Below, one piece after another: positions 17,294 through 25,660 of a stretch of DNA of 64,000 nt; position 1 is the stretch's first letter, and the number at the start of each line of letters is the position of its first letter. The notes under the pieces were generated by a model that was not told the DNA's origin, ran no database searches, and saw nothing but the letters and a program-made list of their open reading frames with translations. Where the stretch lies: positions 1-64,000 of the forward strand of contig NZ_FVZF01000010.1 in assembly GCF_900168265.1 (NCBI RefSeq), written 5' to 3'. The position numbers were made by a program, and so were the translations under genes. Origin of the DNA: Salegentibacter salarius (GTDB taxonomy: Bacteria; Bacteroidota; Bacteroidia; Flavobacteriales; Flavobacteriaceae).

Positions 17294-18460
17294 TTAAAAC
17301 TTGCTCCCAAAGAGGTTTACATCTTCTTCGGTGATCTTATCGCCTCCAAGTATAATTAGCCTTTCTACTACATTGCGCAATTCTCGTATGTTCCCACGCC
17401 AGTCGTAGCTTTTAAGGGTTTTTAAAGCTTCTTCTGTAAACTCTTTTTTACTCGAACCGTGTTCTGCAGAGATCTTTTCGCTAAAATAATCTATAAGTAA
17501 AGGTATATCTTCGCGACGTTCGTTTAAGGATGGTACTTCAATTAGAATAACCGCCAGCCTGTGATAAAGGTCTTCTCTAAATTTCTTTTCTTCAATTTCC
17601 TTTTTAAGGTCTTTATTAGTTGCTGCTACTACACGCACATCTACCATAATATCTTTACCGCTACCTACTCGTGAAATCTTGTTCTCCTGAAGCGCACGCA
17701 AAACTTTAGCCTGTGCCGAAAGACTCATATCTCCAATTTCATCAAGAAAGATTGTCCCGCCGTTGGCAACTTCAAATTTACCTGCTCGGTCTTTATTTGC
17801 CGAAGTAAAAGCACCTTTTACGTGTCCAAAAAGTTCGCTCTCTATTAATTCTGAAGGGATCGCGGCGCAGTTCACCTCTACCATCGGGCCTTTAGACCTG
17901 TCGCTTTTTTGATGTAACCAATGTGCTACCAGCTCTTTCCCGGTACCGTTTTGCCCGGTAATTAGTACACGAGCATCTGTGGGAGCAACTTTCTCTATAA
18001 CATCTTTGATACGCTGAATTTCTTCAGACTCGCCGATCATTTGAAAATTCTTCCCCACTTTTTTCTTTAAACGCGTATTCTCTACAACCAATTCTTTACG
18101 GTCTAGAGCATTTCTAACCGTATTTAATAAACGATTAAGGTCTGGTGGTTTAGAAATATAATCAAAGGCGCCAAGTTTCATAGTATTCACTGCAGTTTCA
18201 AGATCGCCGTGACCAGAGATCATTACCACAGGAATTTCAGATTTAATTTTCATTATTGCCTCCAGTACTTCTACCCCATCCATTTTGGGCATTTTGATAT
18301 CACAAAGTACCAGATCAAAATCATGATCCTTTATTTTCTCAATTCCTTCAAGTCCATCTGCAGCTTCTTCAACTTCATAGTGTTCACTCTCTTCGGTAAG
18401 GATTTTTACTAAAACCCTTCTAATTGCTGCTTCGTCCTCAATTAATAAAATACGTGCCAT
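17294..18460 (-). CDS. Sigma-54 response regulator (REC-AAA+) without C-terminal HTH
   Basis: Residues 1-120 form a receiver domain with acceptor Asp54 (DLVLCDIKMPK). Residues about 140-375 form the sigma-54 interaction AAA+ domain, with Walker A GQNGTGKE (about 166), GAFTSA loop (variant of GAFTGA), Walker B GGTIFLDEIGD and sensor RVVAATNKDL. The protein stops after the helical lid (NVVERLIILGG...EEDVNLFGSKF) at residue 388, so the Fis-type helix-turn-helix is absent. This means it must act from solution or through another DNA-binding partner. It is the last gene of a five-gene minus-strand operon; no sensor kinase is adjacent. Confidence 0.9.
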   Translation of the reverse strand: MARILLIEDEAAIRRVLVKILTEESEHYEVEEAADGLEGIEKIKDHDFDLVLCDIKMPKMDGVEVLEAIMKIKSEIPVVMISGHGDLETAVNTMKLGAFDYISKPPDLNRLLNTVRNALDRKELVVENTRLKKKVGKNFQMIGESEEIQRIKDVIEKVAPTDARVLITGQNGTGKELVAHWLHQKSDRSKGPMVEVNCAAIPSELIESELFGHVKGAFTSANKDRAGKFEVANGGTIFLDEIGDMSLSAQAKVLRALQENKISRVGSGKDIMVDVRVVAATNKDLKKEIEEKKFREDLYHRLAVILIEVPSLNERREDIPLLIDYFSEKISAEHGSSKKEFTEEALKTLKSYDWRGNIRELRNVVERLIILGGDKITEEDVNLFGSKF

Positions 18461-18461
18461 A

Positions 18462-19370
18462 TTATAAAATACTAAATTTTAAGCCGCTACGGGCATAGAA
18501 TGTATTGGTATCGTCTATTGTATAAATATCTTCCCGATCCTTGTCTCTTAACCTAATGTCATTCAAAACAGTATAACCGGCGTATGCATAAAATGAAATA
18601 TTATCGGTGAAATTGTATTGATATCCCAAACCGCTTAATACAATGGTCATTGACATACTTTCGGCTAGCCGGTTTGCATCGGGCCTTGTTTGGGGGTATG
18701 GATTAAAATTTTGCTGAACATTCGCAAAAAACCCATCTAAAGTTACAAAACCCTGCACCTGGTGTTTATCATTAAAATAATATTTTAAATTGGTTTTTGG
18801 TATTCCTAAACCATAAGACCATTTTTCATCAAAACGCTTATAATAATTTATAACCGGTAACGGAAAAGGAAATCCTGTGGTGGTAGAATAACTTAAACCT
18901 AGAATTAAACGCCAGGGTTCTAAATAGCGATCATCTTCTTTAATTTTAATAAAATATACCGAACCGGTGTAAATAAAATCGTCTCTCACTAACTCATTGG
19001 TGGTAAAGTTAGAGGCAACTTTCACTCCTGTTTCAGCACCAAAACGCCATAATTCATTCATTTTAAAAGTATAGCCTATTTTCCCGGTAAAAGACTGGAA
19101 ACGATCCAGGTTATTAGTAGAAAAAGCCTCATCATTTTTATACTTAAAATGCACGTTTCGATATTCTATCCCCGGAATTAAATAAGCACCATTGTCATTA
19201 AGTTTTATAGGGAAATTTACAAAGGTCCTAAACCTTCTAAAGGAATTATCTGAATCTGATTGCGGAAAATAAGTGTATTCTATTCGGGCTAAATCTGTAG
19301 ACTGAGCCATAGCCGGAAAAGTTACAACTCCCAGCAAAACGAAAGCTATAAATTTTAAGGTCTTATTCAT
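18462..19370 (-). CDS. Outer-membrane beta-barrel protein (DUF6268-like)
   Basis: A signal peptide (MNKTLKFIAFVLLGVVTFPAMAQ) is followed by alternating amphipathic strands rich in Tyr/Phe, with polar turns (FRRFRTFVNFPIKLNDNG, LIPGIEYRNVHFKY, WSYGLGIPKTNLKYYF, FYAYAGYTVLNDIRL), ending in a terminal strand FYARSGLKFSIL. The pattern is a roughly 12- to 14-strand outer-membrane barrel; the DUF6268 label is from memory. I moved the start to the ATG at 19370 because the longer reading only adds a run inside the MscS gene. It overlaps MscS by eight bases and ends one base before the regulator gene. Confidence 0.75.
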   Translation of the reverse strand: MNKTLKFIAFVLLGVVTFPAMAQSTDLARIEYTYFPQSDSDNSFRRFRTFVNFPIKLNDNGAYLIPGIEYRNVHFKYKNDEAFSTNNLDRFQSFTGKIGYTFKMNELWRFGAETGVKVASNFTTNELVRDDFIYTGSVYFIKIKEDDRYLEPWRLILGLSYSTTTGFPFPLPVINYYKRFDEKWSYGLGIPKTNLKYYFNDKHQVQGFVTLDGFFANVQQNFNPYPQTRPDANRLAESMSMTIVLSGLGYQYNFTDNISFYAYAGYTVLNDIRLRDKDREDIYTIDDTNTFYARSGLKFSIL

Positions 19371-20295
19371 TTTTAGGTAAATTTTGGGTATAATTTTTTG
19401 TAGGATAAAAATGCACATCTCGCTGTGGAAAAGGAATCGTAATATTATTCCTTCTAAATTCTTCGTCTATTTTAAACCTAAGTTGACTCTTAATTTTTGG
19501 ATCAACAAAACTATCGGTTACATAAAAATGCAGCGAGAAATTCAGCGATGAATCTCCAAAAGCCTCAAAAAGCACAAAAGGCTTTGGGCTTTCCATCACA
19601 TCTTTATTTTCTTTAGCACAATTCAATAATATCTCTTCAACTTTTTTTGTATCACTTCCGTAAGCGACGCCCACACTAACAAATTCTCTTGTAGTTTCGT
19701 GGTTTTGAGTGTAGTTAAAAATCACATCACTCATAAACTTATGATTAGGAATTATCATTACCTTATCATCACGTGTTAGGGCGCGCGTGGTTCTAAGCTT
19801 TATTTGAAAAACACGTCCCACTCTTCCTTCCATCTCTATCACGTCTCCCACTAAAAGAGATTTATCTAAAATGATAAAAACTCCTCCAATAATATCCTGG
19901 AAAAACTCCTGTAAAGCTAAACCTATACCTACAAAAAGTGCAGCTGATGCTGTTAAAAGTATGGTAATATTTATTCCGGCAGAACTTAAAGTAATGAGTA
20001 TCACTACTAAGTAGACAAAGTATTTGATAAATTTAAAAATACTTATAAACTTAAGTTTGTCTCCTTCTTGCAGTTTATTGGTAATAAAAGATCTTATTAA
20101 CCTTAGTACAATACTGGTAAGAACAAAAGCGAAAATAACAAGCAGAATATTACCTATCGTAATATGCACGGTATTCCCTTCTGTTTCTATAGGAAACAAA
20201 ACAAAATTCCAAAAATCTACAATACTTCCCCAAATACCATCTTCTACTACCTCTTTTAAAACTTCTGTAGTTTCTGAACTTTCCTCTTTCTGCAT
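19363..20295 (-). CDS. MscS-family mechanosensitive channel
   Basis: The 310 residues contain two to three membrane helices (about 33-60, 78-98, 103-125). The pore-lining and beta-domain segment is typical: ALFVGIGLALQEFFQDIIGGVFI, LLVGDVIEMEGRVGRVFQI, LRTTRALTRDDKVMIIPNHK, and a mixed C-terminal domain ending PFPQRDVHF. Such channels release small osmolytes on hypo-osmotic shock in the inner membrane. It lies three bases after the ABC permease and overlaps the outer-membrane barrel gene, which puts an osmotic-stress channel into an ABC/regulator operon. Confidence 0.93.
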   Translation of the reverse strand: MQKEESSETTEVLKEVVEDGIWGSIVDFWNFVLFPIETEGNTVHITIGNILLVIFAFVLTSIVLRLIRSFITNKLQEGDKLKFISIFKFIKYFVYLVVILITLSSAGINITILLTASAALFVGIGLALQEFFQDIIGGVFIILDKSLLVGDVIEMEGRVGRVFQIKLRTTRALTRDDKVMIIPNHKFMSDVIFNYTQNHETTREFVSVGVAYGSDTKKVEEILLNCAKENKDVMESPKPFVLFEAFGDSSLNFSLHFYVTDSFVDPKIKSQLRFKIDEEFRRNNITIPFPQRDVHFYPTKNYTQNLPKNE

Positions 20296-20298
20296 CCC

Positions 20299-21591
20299 TT
20301 AATATTTAAGCCATTTAAATAACTCTTTATAACTCGCTTTCTTCCCGTACATAAGAATTCCTACCCTGTAAATTTTGGCTGCCAGCCATATTACCCCAAA
20401 GTTGGTGATAATTAAAAGCCCAACCGAAATAGCTAATTCCCACCACGGCACACCAAAAGGAATACGCATTAACATCACTATGGGCGAAGTAAGCGGAATC
20501 ATAGAAAAAATGGTAGAAATGCTCCCGTGTGGATTTTCAATTACCGAAAAAAAGCCCATATAAATCCCTAACATTAACGGTAAAATAACCGGAAACATAA
20601 ACTGCTGGGTATCGGTTTCGCTGTCTACTGCGGCACCAATTGCGGCGTAAATGGCACTGTATAAAAAGTACCCTCCAATAAAATAAATAAGGAAAAATAT
20701 AACCAGACTCAAAATTGGTAAATTAATAACATCCATAACCAACTGAGCTATCTCTGGTTGTGCAATTTGCTCAACCGTCTCTAATTGGGATTTCTGTACC
20801 GTAAAAATATCTATCCCTAAAACGTAAAATGAAGTTATTGCCAGAACACCGGCCAGGAGAACCCAAATGGTAAATTGGGTAATTCCCGCCAAAGAAGTTC
20901 CCAGTACTTTCCCCATCATAAGCTGAATAGGTTTTACTGAAGAAACTATAATCTCAATAATCCTATTGGTTTTTTCTTCAATCACACTGCGCATTACCAT
21001 ATTACCATAAATGATAATAAACATCATTAATAAATACCCTGCCGCACCGCCAAAGAACATTTTTATATAGTTGGACATTTTCGAGGTACGTTCTCCAGAG
21101 AAATTCTGAATTTCAATTCTAACCTCCGTTTTGGCTTCATTTAACTGGTTTACATCAATACCGCGCTCAATAAGTTCTTGCCTAGTAAGTCTATCGGCAA
21201 TAGTTTTTTCTATAGCCTGTATAGTTCCCAAACCGGGTGATTCTTTTCCAAAAAACTGAACACCTTCAACATCCCAATTAATATTTTCAGGAATATAAAT
21301 GAGTCCGTAATATTCCTGCTCATTTACCATTTTTTTCGCCTCTTCAAAGGTTTTCCCGGAAAGATCTAAATATTGAACCTGTTCTTGGTCTTTAAATTCT
21401 GAAGCAAACATTTTGGTTTCATCATACAATCCAATAATGCGCTGCTCGCTGCTATTCAGCATACTTAAATAAGCGATTAGAGCAAACATTCCTACCAAAA
21501 TCAGCGGACTTAAAAAAGTCATGATAATAAAGGTTTTATTCCTTACCCTCGCCAAATATTCCCGCTGAATTATAAGTTTTAGATTACGCAT
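20299..21591 (-). CDS. ABC-2 type transporter permease (NatB-like)
   Basis: One N-terminal helix (IMTFLSPLILVGMFALIAYL, about 24-44) is followed by a large extracytoplasmic domain of about 130 residues. Five or six C-terminal membrane helices come after it, the topology of ABC-2 exporters such as NatB. The segment GNMVMRSVIEEKTNRIIEIIVSSV is the conserved coupling region (ExK-N-I-E). It overlaps the ATPase gene by eight bases. Substrate unknown; the family members export Na+ or peptides. Confidence 0.9.
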   Translation of the reverse strand: MRNLKLIIQREYLARVRNKTFIIMTFLSPLILVGMFALIAYLSMLNSSEQRIIGLYDETKMFASEFKDQEQVQYLDLSGKTFEEAKKMVNEQEYYGLIYIPENINWDVEGVQFFGKESPGLGTIQAIEKTIADRLTRQELIERGIDVNQLNEAKTEVRIEIQNFSGERTSKMSNYIKMFFGGAAGYLLMMFIIIYGNMVMRSVIEEKTNRIIEIIVSSVKPIQLMMGKVLGTSLAGITQFTIWVLLAGVLAITSFYVLGIDIFTVQKSQLETVEQIAQPEIAQLVMDVINLPILSLVIFFLIYFIGGYFLYSAIYAAIGAAVDSETDTQQFMFPVILPLMLGIYMGFFSVIENPHGSISTIFSMIPLTSPIVMLMRIPFGVPWWELAISVGLLIITNFGVIWLAAKIYRVGILMYGKKASYKELFKWLKY

Positions 21592-22513
21592 TTTGAGTGA
21601 CAGTTTTAATGAAAATATCGTTTACTGAAGGAATAACTTCCACAAAATGGTTTATCCTGGCTTTCCCAATTAGATAATCTAAGAGTTGGTTGGGTGTTTC
21701 CCCGTTATTTAATTGAATGGTCAATTTAAGATCGTCGTTTATACTTTTAAAATTAGTATTGCCTATCACGAATTTCTCTTTTAATTCATTTAAAAGAACA
21801 GTATTATTTTCTGATTCCAGGCCAACCTCATAGGTATTAGATTTATAGGCTCTTTTAATTTCTGAAACCTTACCGTCCAGCAGTTTATTAGACTGATGAA
21901 TTAAGGCCATATAATCACATAATTCCTCTACGCTTTCCATTCGGTGAGTAGAAAAAAGTATTGTGGCTCCTTCTTCTTTAAGCTGAAGGATCTCGTTCTT
22001 AATTAATCCAGCATTTACAGGATCAAATCCGCTGAATGGTTCATCAAAAATCAGCAATTTAGGACGATGAAGCACCGTAATGATAAATTGTATTTTTTGC
22101 GCCATTCCTTTAGAAAGCTCCTGTATCTTTTTGTCCCACCAACCTTCAATTTGTAATCTTTCGAACCAGTATTCCAGGCGTTCTTTGGCTTCAGCCTTAG
22201 AAAGTCCTTTTAATCGGGCAAGATAAAGTGCCTGCTCCCCAACTCGCATAGATTTATAAAGTCCGCGTTCTTCCGGCAGGTAACCTATATGCGCAATATC
22301 TTTAGGATGTAAAGGTTTTCCATCTAAATAAACCTGCCCTTTATCTGGCATGGTTATTTGGTTAATTATTCTAAGAAGTGTGGTTTTTCCCGCCCCGTTT
22401 GGTCCTAAAAGACCAAATATACTACCTCGTGGAATAGCTATTGAGACATTATTTAGTGCAGTAAAATTGCCAAATTGCTTATAAATATTTTCTGCTACTA
22501 AGAGGTTTTCCAT
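21584..22513 (-). CDS. ABC transporter ATP-binding protein (NatA-like, DUF4162)
   Basis: The NBD motifs are intact: Walker A GPNGAGKTT (about 36-44), signature LSKGMAQKIQ, Walker B LLIFDEPFSGFDP and H-loop STHRM. A C-terminal DUF4162 extension of about 75 residues follows (YEVGLESENNTVLLNELKEKF). It powers the permease encoded directly downstream. It is the first gene of the five-gene operon, whose upstream region of about 395 bases holds repeat copy B and the dnaJ terminator. Confidence 0.95.
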   Translation of the reverse strand: MENLLVAENIYKQFGNFTALNNVSIAIPRGSIFGLLGPNGAGKTTLLRIINQITMPDKGQVYLDGKPLHPKDIAHIGYLPEERGLYKSMRVGEQALYLARLKGLSKAEAKERLEYWFERLQIEGWWDKKIQELSKGMAQKIQFIITVLHRPKLLIFDEPFSGFDPVNAGLIKNEILQLKEEGATILFSTHRMESVEELCDYMALIHQSNKLLDGKVSEIKRAYKSNTYEVGLESENNTVLLNELKEKFVIGNTNFKSINDDLKLTIQLNNGETPNQLLDYLIGKARINHFVEVIPSVNDIFIKTVTQNA

Positions 22514-22630
22514 ATAAAAAGTTGGTATAAATAAACTCCCTGTAGCTAAGTGTACAAGGTATTAATATTGAAAAAATTGAGTCTCACCCCAAGATTGTAG
22601 CATATTAAATGCTTACCTGGTGAGTAAACT

Positions 22631-22723
22631 ACTTCGGAGCAAGCTCACGAAGCATTATTATTGAAAAATATAATTTGATTTCCAGGCAAGCCTCGGAGCA
22701 TTTAATCTCGATTATCGAGTAAA
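22631..22723 (+). repeat. Triple-palindrome intergenic repeat, copy B (best copy)
   Basis: Order along the plus strand: CTTCGGAGCAAGCTCACGAAG (nested stem CTTCG/CGAAG and GAGC/GCTC), an AT-rich spacer with AAAATATAATTTGATTTCC, then CCAGGCAAGCCTCGG (AGGC/GCCT stem), GAGCATTTAAT, and finally CTCGATTATCGAG plus TAAA. It lies between the ABC ATPase start and the dnaJ 3' end and reads away from the ATPase gene. Confidence 0.9.
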
Positions 22724-22785
22724 TATATTGAAATAGCATGAGAGATGTTTTGCATTGAGAAAAAAATTTGATTTCAAAAATGCTC

Positions 22786-22823
22786 TAAAAAACAAAACCC
22801 ACCCTTAATAAATTAAGGATGGG
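22786..22823 (-). terminator. Terminator of the grpE-dnaJ operon
   Basis: Minus strand CCCATCCTTAA-TTTA-TTAAGGGTGGG is followed by TTTTGTTTTTT. Confidence 0.8.
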
Positions 22824-22908
22824 AAAAAAATTGCTATGAAAAAGAAAAATTGTCACTAAAAGACTTAGTGATAATCAAATATATAAATTTTTTCTTAAAA
22901 GCAGGGTT

Positions 22909-24039
22909 CTAAGAAAACATATCTTTAACTTTTTCAAAAAATGATTTATCACTTTTCTCTGGATTAGGCTGGAAGTTCTCGTCTTCAGCCATTCTTTCGA
23001 AGAAATCGCGTTGTTCTTTATTTAGGTTTTTCGGTGTCCAAACATTTACATGAACCAGTAAATCTCCTTTTCCGTAACCATTAAGATTACCAATTCCTTT
23101 TCCTTTAAGTCTTAGGATTTTTCCAGATTGTACCCCTTCTTCCACTTTTATTCTCACTTTTCCGGTAACAGTATCGATCTCTCTGGAAGAGCCAAGAACA
23201 GCTTCAGATAAACTGATATACAAATCGTAATGCAGATTATCACCTTCCCTTTGCAGGCTTGGATGTTCTTTCTCCTCTATTGCTACCAATAAATCTCCAG
23301 GAACTCCATTTCCAGGAGCATCATTACCTTTTCCAGAAACTTTTAACTGCATTCCATCTTCAACTCCCGAAGGAATTTTAATAGAAACGGTTTCTTCTTT
23401 CTGCACCAGGCCGTGAGCATCTGCTTCAGGTGGTCTTTTATCTATTATCTGGCCAGAACCACTACACGCTGTACAGGGAGAAGCGGTTTGCATTCTACCC
23501 AAAATAGTATTGGTTACCCTGGTTACCTGGCCTGTACCTTTACAGGTAGTACAGGTTTTATAGGTAGTTCCGGGCGCCTGAACTTTTCGTTTTACTTTAA
23601 TCTTTTTCTCGGCACCATTGGCTATTTCCTCTAAAGTAAGACTCACCCTAATTCTAAGGTTGCTTCCTTTAGCACGTCTTTGACCACCGCCAAAGCCGCC
23701 ACCAAAACCAGAGAAGCCTCCGCCACCGCTGAAGCCACCACCAAAGATGTCTCCAAACTGGCTGAATATATCATCCATATCCATCCCGCCGAAGCCTCCG
23801 CCACCGCCGGCGCCACCTTCAAATGCCTGGTGACCAAACCTGTCGTAACGGGCTCGTTTATCTTCGTTGCTCAGTACTTCGTATGCTTCAGCCGATTTTT
23901 TAAATTTTTCTTCAGCCTCGGTATCGCCCGGATTTTTATCTGGGTGATATTTAATGGCCATTTTTCGGTATGCCTTTTTAATCTCGGCAGTTGAAGCTCC
24001 TTTACTTATGCCTAATATGTCGTAATAATCTTCTTTCAT
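22909..24039 (-). CDS. dnaJ: Chaperone DnaJ with a two-motif zinc region
   Basis: DnaJ stimulates DnaK and holds unfolded proteins. The J domain (residues 3-70) carries HPD at about 32-34. A G/F-rich linker with GGGGFGG and GGGFGGGQ runs to about 125. The cysteine-rich region has only two CxxCxGxG motifs (CTTCKGTG and CTACSGSG) instead of four, so one zinc site rather than two. The C-terminal substrate-binding domains follow ([20 protein letters not shown]). The reduced zinc region appears to be usual for flavobacterial DnaJ (recollection). It lies 30 bases after grpE in the same operon. Confidence 0.97.
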   Translation of the reverse strand: MKEDYYDILGISKGASTAEIKKAYRKMAIKYHPDKNPGDTEAEEKFKKSAEAYEVLSNEDKRARYDRFGHQAFEGGAGGGGGFGGMDMDDIFSQFGDIFGGGFSGGGGFSGFGGGFGGGQRRAKGSNLRIRVSLTLEEIANGAEKKIKVKRKVQAPGTTYKTCTTCKGTGQVTRVTNTILGRMQTASPCTACSGSGQIIDKRPPEADAHGLVQKEETVSIKIPSGVEDGMQLKVSGKGNDAPGNGVPGDLLVAIEEKEHPSLQREGDNLHYDLYISLSEAVLGSSREIDTVTGKVRIKVEEGVQSGKILRLKGKGIGNLNGYGKGDLLVHVNVWTPKNLNKEQRDFFERMAEDENFQPNPEKSDKSFFEKVKDMFS

Positions 24040-24069
24040 GGTCTCGTTTTGCGGATTCTAAAAAGCTTT

Positions 24070-24663
24070 TTATTTGCCGGTTACTACCTTAGGAAATCTA
24101 ATAATACGTTCCCCAAGCTTATAACCACGCTCTACTACATCAACTATCTTGCCTTTAAGCTTATCTTTAGGCGCAGGAATTTGGGTTATGGCCTCATGAA
24201 TTTCAGAGTCAAAAGCATCTCCTTCTTCTACATTCATTGGCTCAAGACCTTTGCTGGTAAGCGTTTCCTTGAATTTATTATGAATAAGCTCCACCCCGTG
24301 AATTAAATTTTCATCACCTGCTTTGCGTAATTCATTCAAAGCCCTGTCAAAATCGTCTAATACTGGCAACATGGCGGTCATTACTTCCTGGTTGGCAGTT
24401 TTAAACAATTCTAATCGTTCTTTCGAAGTTCTTCTTTTGTAATTTTCAAATTCAGCGAAAAGACGAAGAAACTTATCCTTTTCTTTCTGAAGATCTTCCT
24501 TTAGCTTTTCTTCTTCAGTAAGTTCGGGCGTCTCTGCTTCATTGTCTTTCCCGTTTTCATCATTTTCAACTTCATCGATAGCTTCATCTATCACATCTTC
24601 AATCTGATCCTTAACAGGCTGATCCTGTTGCTCTTCTTTTATATCTTTTTTATTCTTGCTCAT
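24070..24663 (-). CDS. grpE: Nucleotide exchange factor GrpE
   Basis: The 197 residues begin with an acidic low-complexity head (EVENDENGKDNEAETPELTEEE in parts). A long coiled coil follows (KEDLQKEKDKFLRLFAEFENYKRRTSKERLE, split around 60-95). The compact beta-domain carries the GrpE signature GVELIHNKFKETLTSKGLEPM and ends in GYKLGERIIRFPKVVTG. It releases ADP from DnaK. It leads the grpE-dnaJ operon; no exact TAnnTTTG box was seen upstream. Confidence 0.97.
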   Translation of the reverse strand: MSKNKKDIKEEQQDQPVKDQIEDVIDEAIDEVENDENGKDNEAETPELTEEEKLKEDLQKEKDKFLRLFAEFENYKRRTSKERLELFKTANQEVMTAMLPVLDDFDRALNELRKAGDENLIHGVELIHNKFKETLTSKGLEPMNVEEGDAFDSEIHEAITQIPAPKDKLKGKIVDVVERGYKLGERIIRFPKVVTGK

Positions 24664-24782
24664 CTTTATTGCATTTTAATATACGCTCAACGGGTCAAAA
24701 TCATTGCCAATAATGATTCGGTGTCAAAATGTCACTACAATTATTTAGTAAACATTTAGCATTAACGTATTTTAAGTTTCAG

Positions 24783-24790
24783 TAATTTTG
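24783..24790 (+). promoter_or_regulatory. -7 promoter element of the YceI gene
   Basis: TAATTTTG fits TAnnTTTG and lies 30 bases before the ATG at 24821. It shows that the earlier in-frame start (24788) inside this box cannot be real. Confidence 0.5.
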
Positions 24791-24820
24791 CAAACTAAAA
24801 TAAAACTAAATTTTAACAAA

Positions 24821-25489
24821 ATGAGAAAATCAATTTTAAGCACTTTTGTGATTGCAGCTTTCTTAACTGTAGTTGTAGGATGTAAAAACGATAAAAATAA
24901 GGCAGAAACTTCTGAAGCTAAAGATGCAGCAACTGCACAAGCCGAAGCTATGGAGTTCAAAGTAGATACGGCAGCTTCTATTATTGAATGGGAAGGAAAA
25001 AAACCTACAAATACCCATACCGGTACTATAAAATTTGCTGAAGGAACTTTAAGCGCTAACGATAGCATTATTGAAAGTGGAAATTTCGTAATTGATATGC
25101 AATCTATTAACGTTACCGATCTTGAAGGGAAAGACAAGAAAGACCTTGAGGCTCACTTAATGGGAACTGTAGAAGGTAAAGAAGGTGACTTCTTTAACGC
25201 TACAAAATATCCTGAGGCTACTTTTGAGGTAACCGAAATTACTGAAAAAGACGGTCAAAAAATGTTGTCTGGTAACCTTACTATAAAAGAGGAAACTAAA
25301 AACATTACTTTCCCGGTTAGCATTAACCAATCTGACGACAGTATGGAAATTACCAGTGAAGAGTTCAGCATAGACAGAACAAACTGGAACGTAAACTTTG
25401 GTTCTAAATCTGTTTTTGACGGATTAGGAGATAACTTTGTAAGTGATAATATCACTTTAAAGATCAACCTCAAAGCTACTAAAGCTTAA
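24821..25489 (+). CDS. YceI-family lipoprotein
   Basis: The ATG at 24821 begins a lipoprotein signal peptide (MRKSILSTFVIAAFLTVVVGC, lipobox VVGC, Cys at about 21). A short Ala/Glu/Lys linker leads to a YceI domain: FKVDTAASIIEWEGKKPT, HTGTIKFAEGTLSAND, GNFVIDMQSINVTDL, SGNLTIKEETKNITFPV and FSIDRTNWNVNFGS. The family has a lipocalin-like barrel that binds isoprenoid or other lipids. It is a single gene with its own promoter and terminator. Confidence 0.93.
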   Translation: MRKSILSTFVIAAFLTVVVGCKNDKNKAETSEAKDAATAQAEAMEFKVDTAASIIEWEGKKPTNTHTGTIKFAEGTLSANDSIIESGNFVIDMQSINVTDLEGKDKKDLEAHLMGTVEGKEGDFFNATKYPEATFEVTEITEKDGQKMLSGNLTIKEETKNITFPVSINQSDDSMEITSEEFSIDRTNWNVNFGSKSVFDGLGDNFVSDNITLKINLKATKA

Positions 25490-25510
25490 TAAGATTCATA
25501 ATTTGAATAC

Positions 25511-25549
25511 TAAAAAGGCTGTCAAAAATATTTGACAGCCTTTTTTTAT
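25511..25549 (+). terminator. Terminator of the YceI gene
   Basis: AAAAAGGCTGTCAAA pairs with TTTGACAGCCTTTTTTT. Confidence 0.9.
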
Positions 25550-25565
25550 GCTTATACATTTCTTA

Positions 25566-25649
25566 TTTACTCGATAATCGAGATTAGATGCTCCGAGGCT
25601 TACTTTGAAATTATATTTTCTGATAATAATGCTTAGTGAGCTTGCTCCC
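25566..25649 (-). repeat. Triple-palindrome intergenic repeat, copy C
   Basis: On the minus strand: GGGAGCAAGCTCACTAAGC, an AT-rich spacer, AAGTAAGCCTCGGAGCATCTAA, then TCTCGATTATCGAGTAAA. The first and last palindromes are intact; the middle one is damaged. It lies between convergent genes. Confidence 0.85.
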
Positions 25650-25660
25650 AAGTTATTTAC

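Larger units (their letters stand above)
22514..22908. other. 395-base gene-free stretch between ABC operon and dnaJ
   Basis: It contains the upstream region of the ABC operon (22514-22630, no clear TAnnTTTG box), repeat copy B (22631-22723), an AT-rich spacer, and the dnaJ terminator (22786-22823). No short ORF with coding character was found. Confidence 0.6.

Noticed and set aside
22631-22723. CRISPR-like repeat
   Set aside because: The copies of this element are tens of kilobases apart and not arranged as direct repeats with spacers; no cas genes are present.
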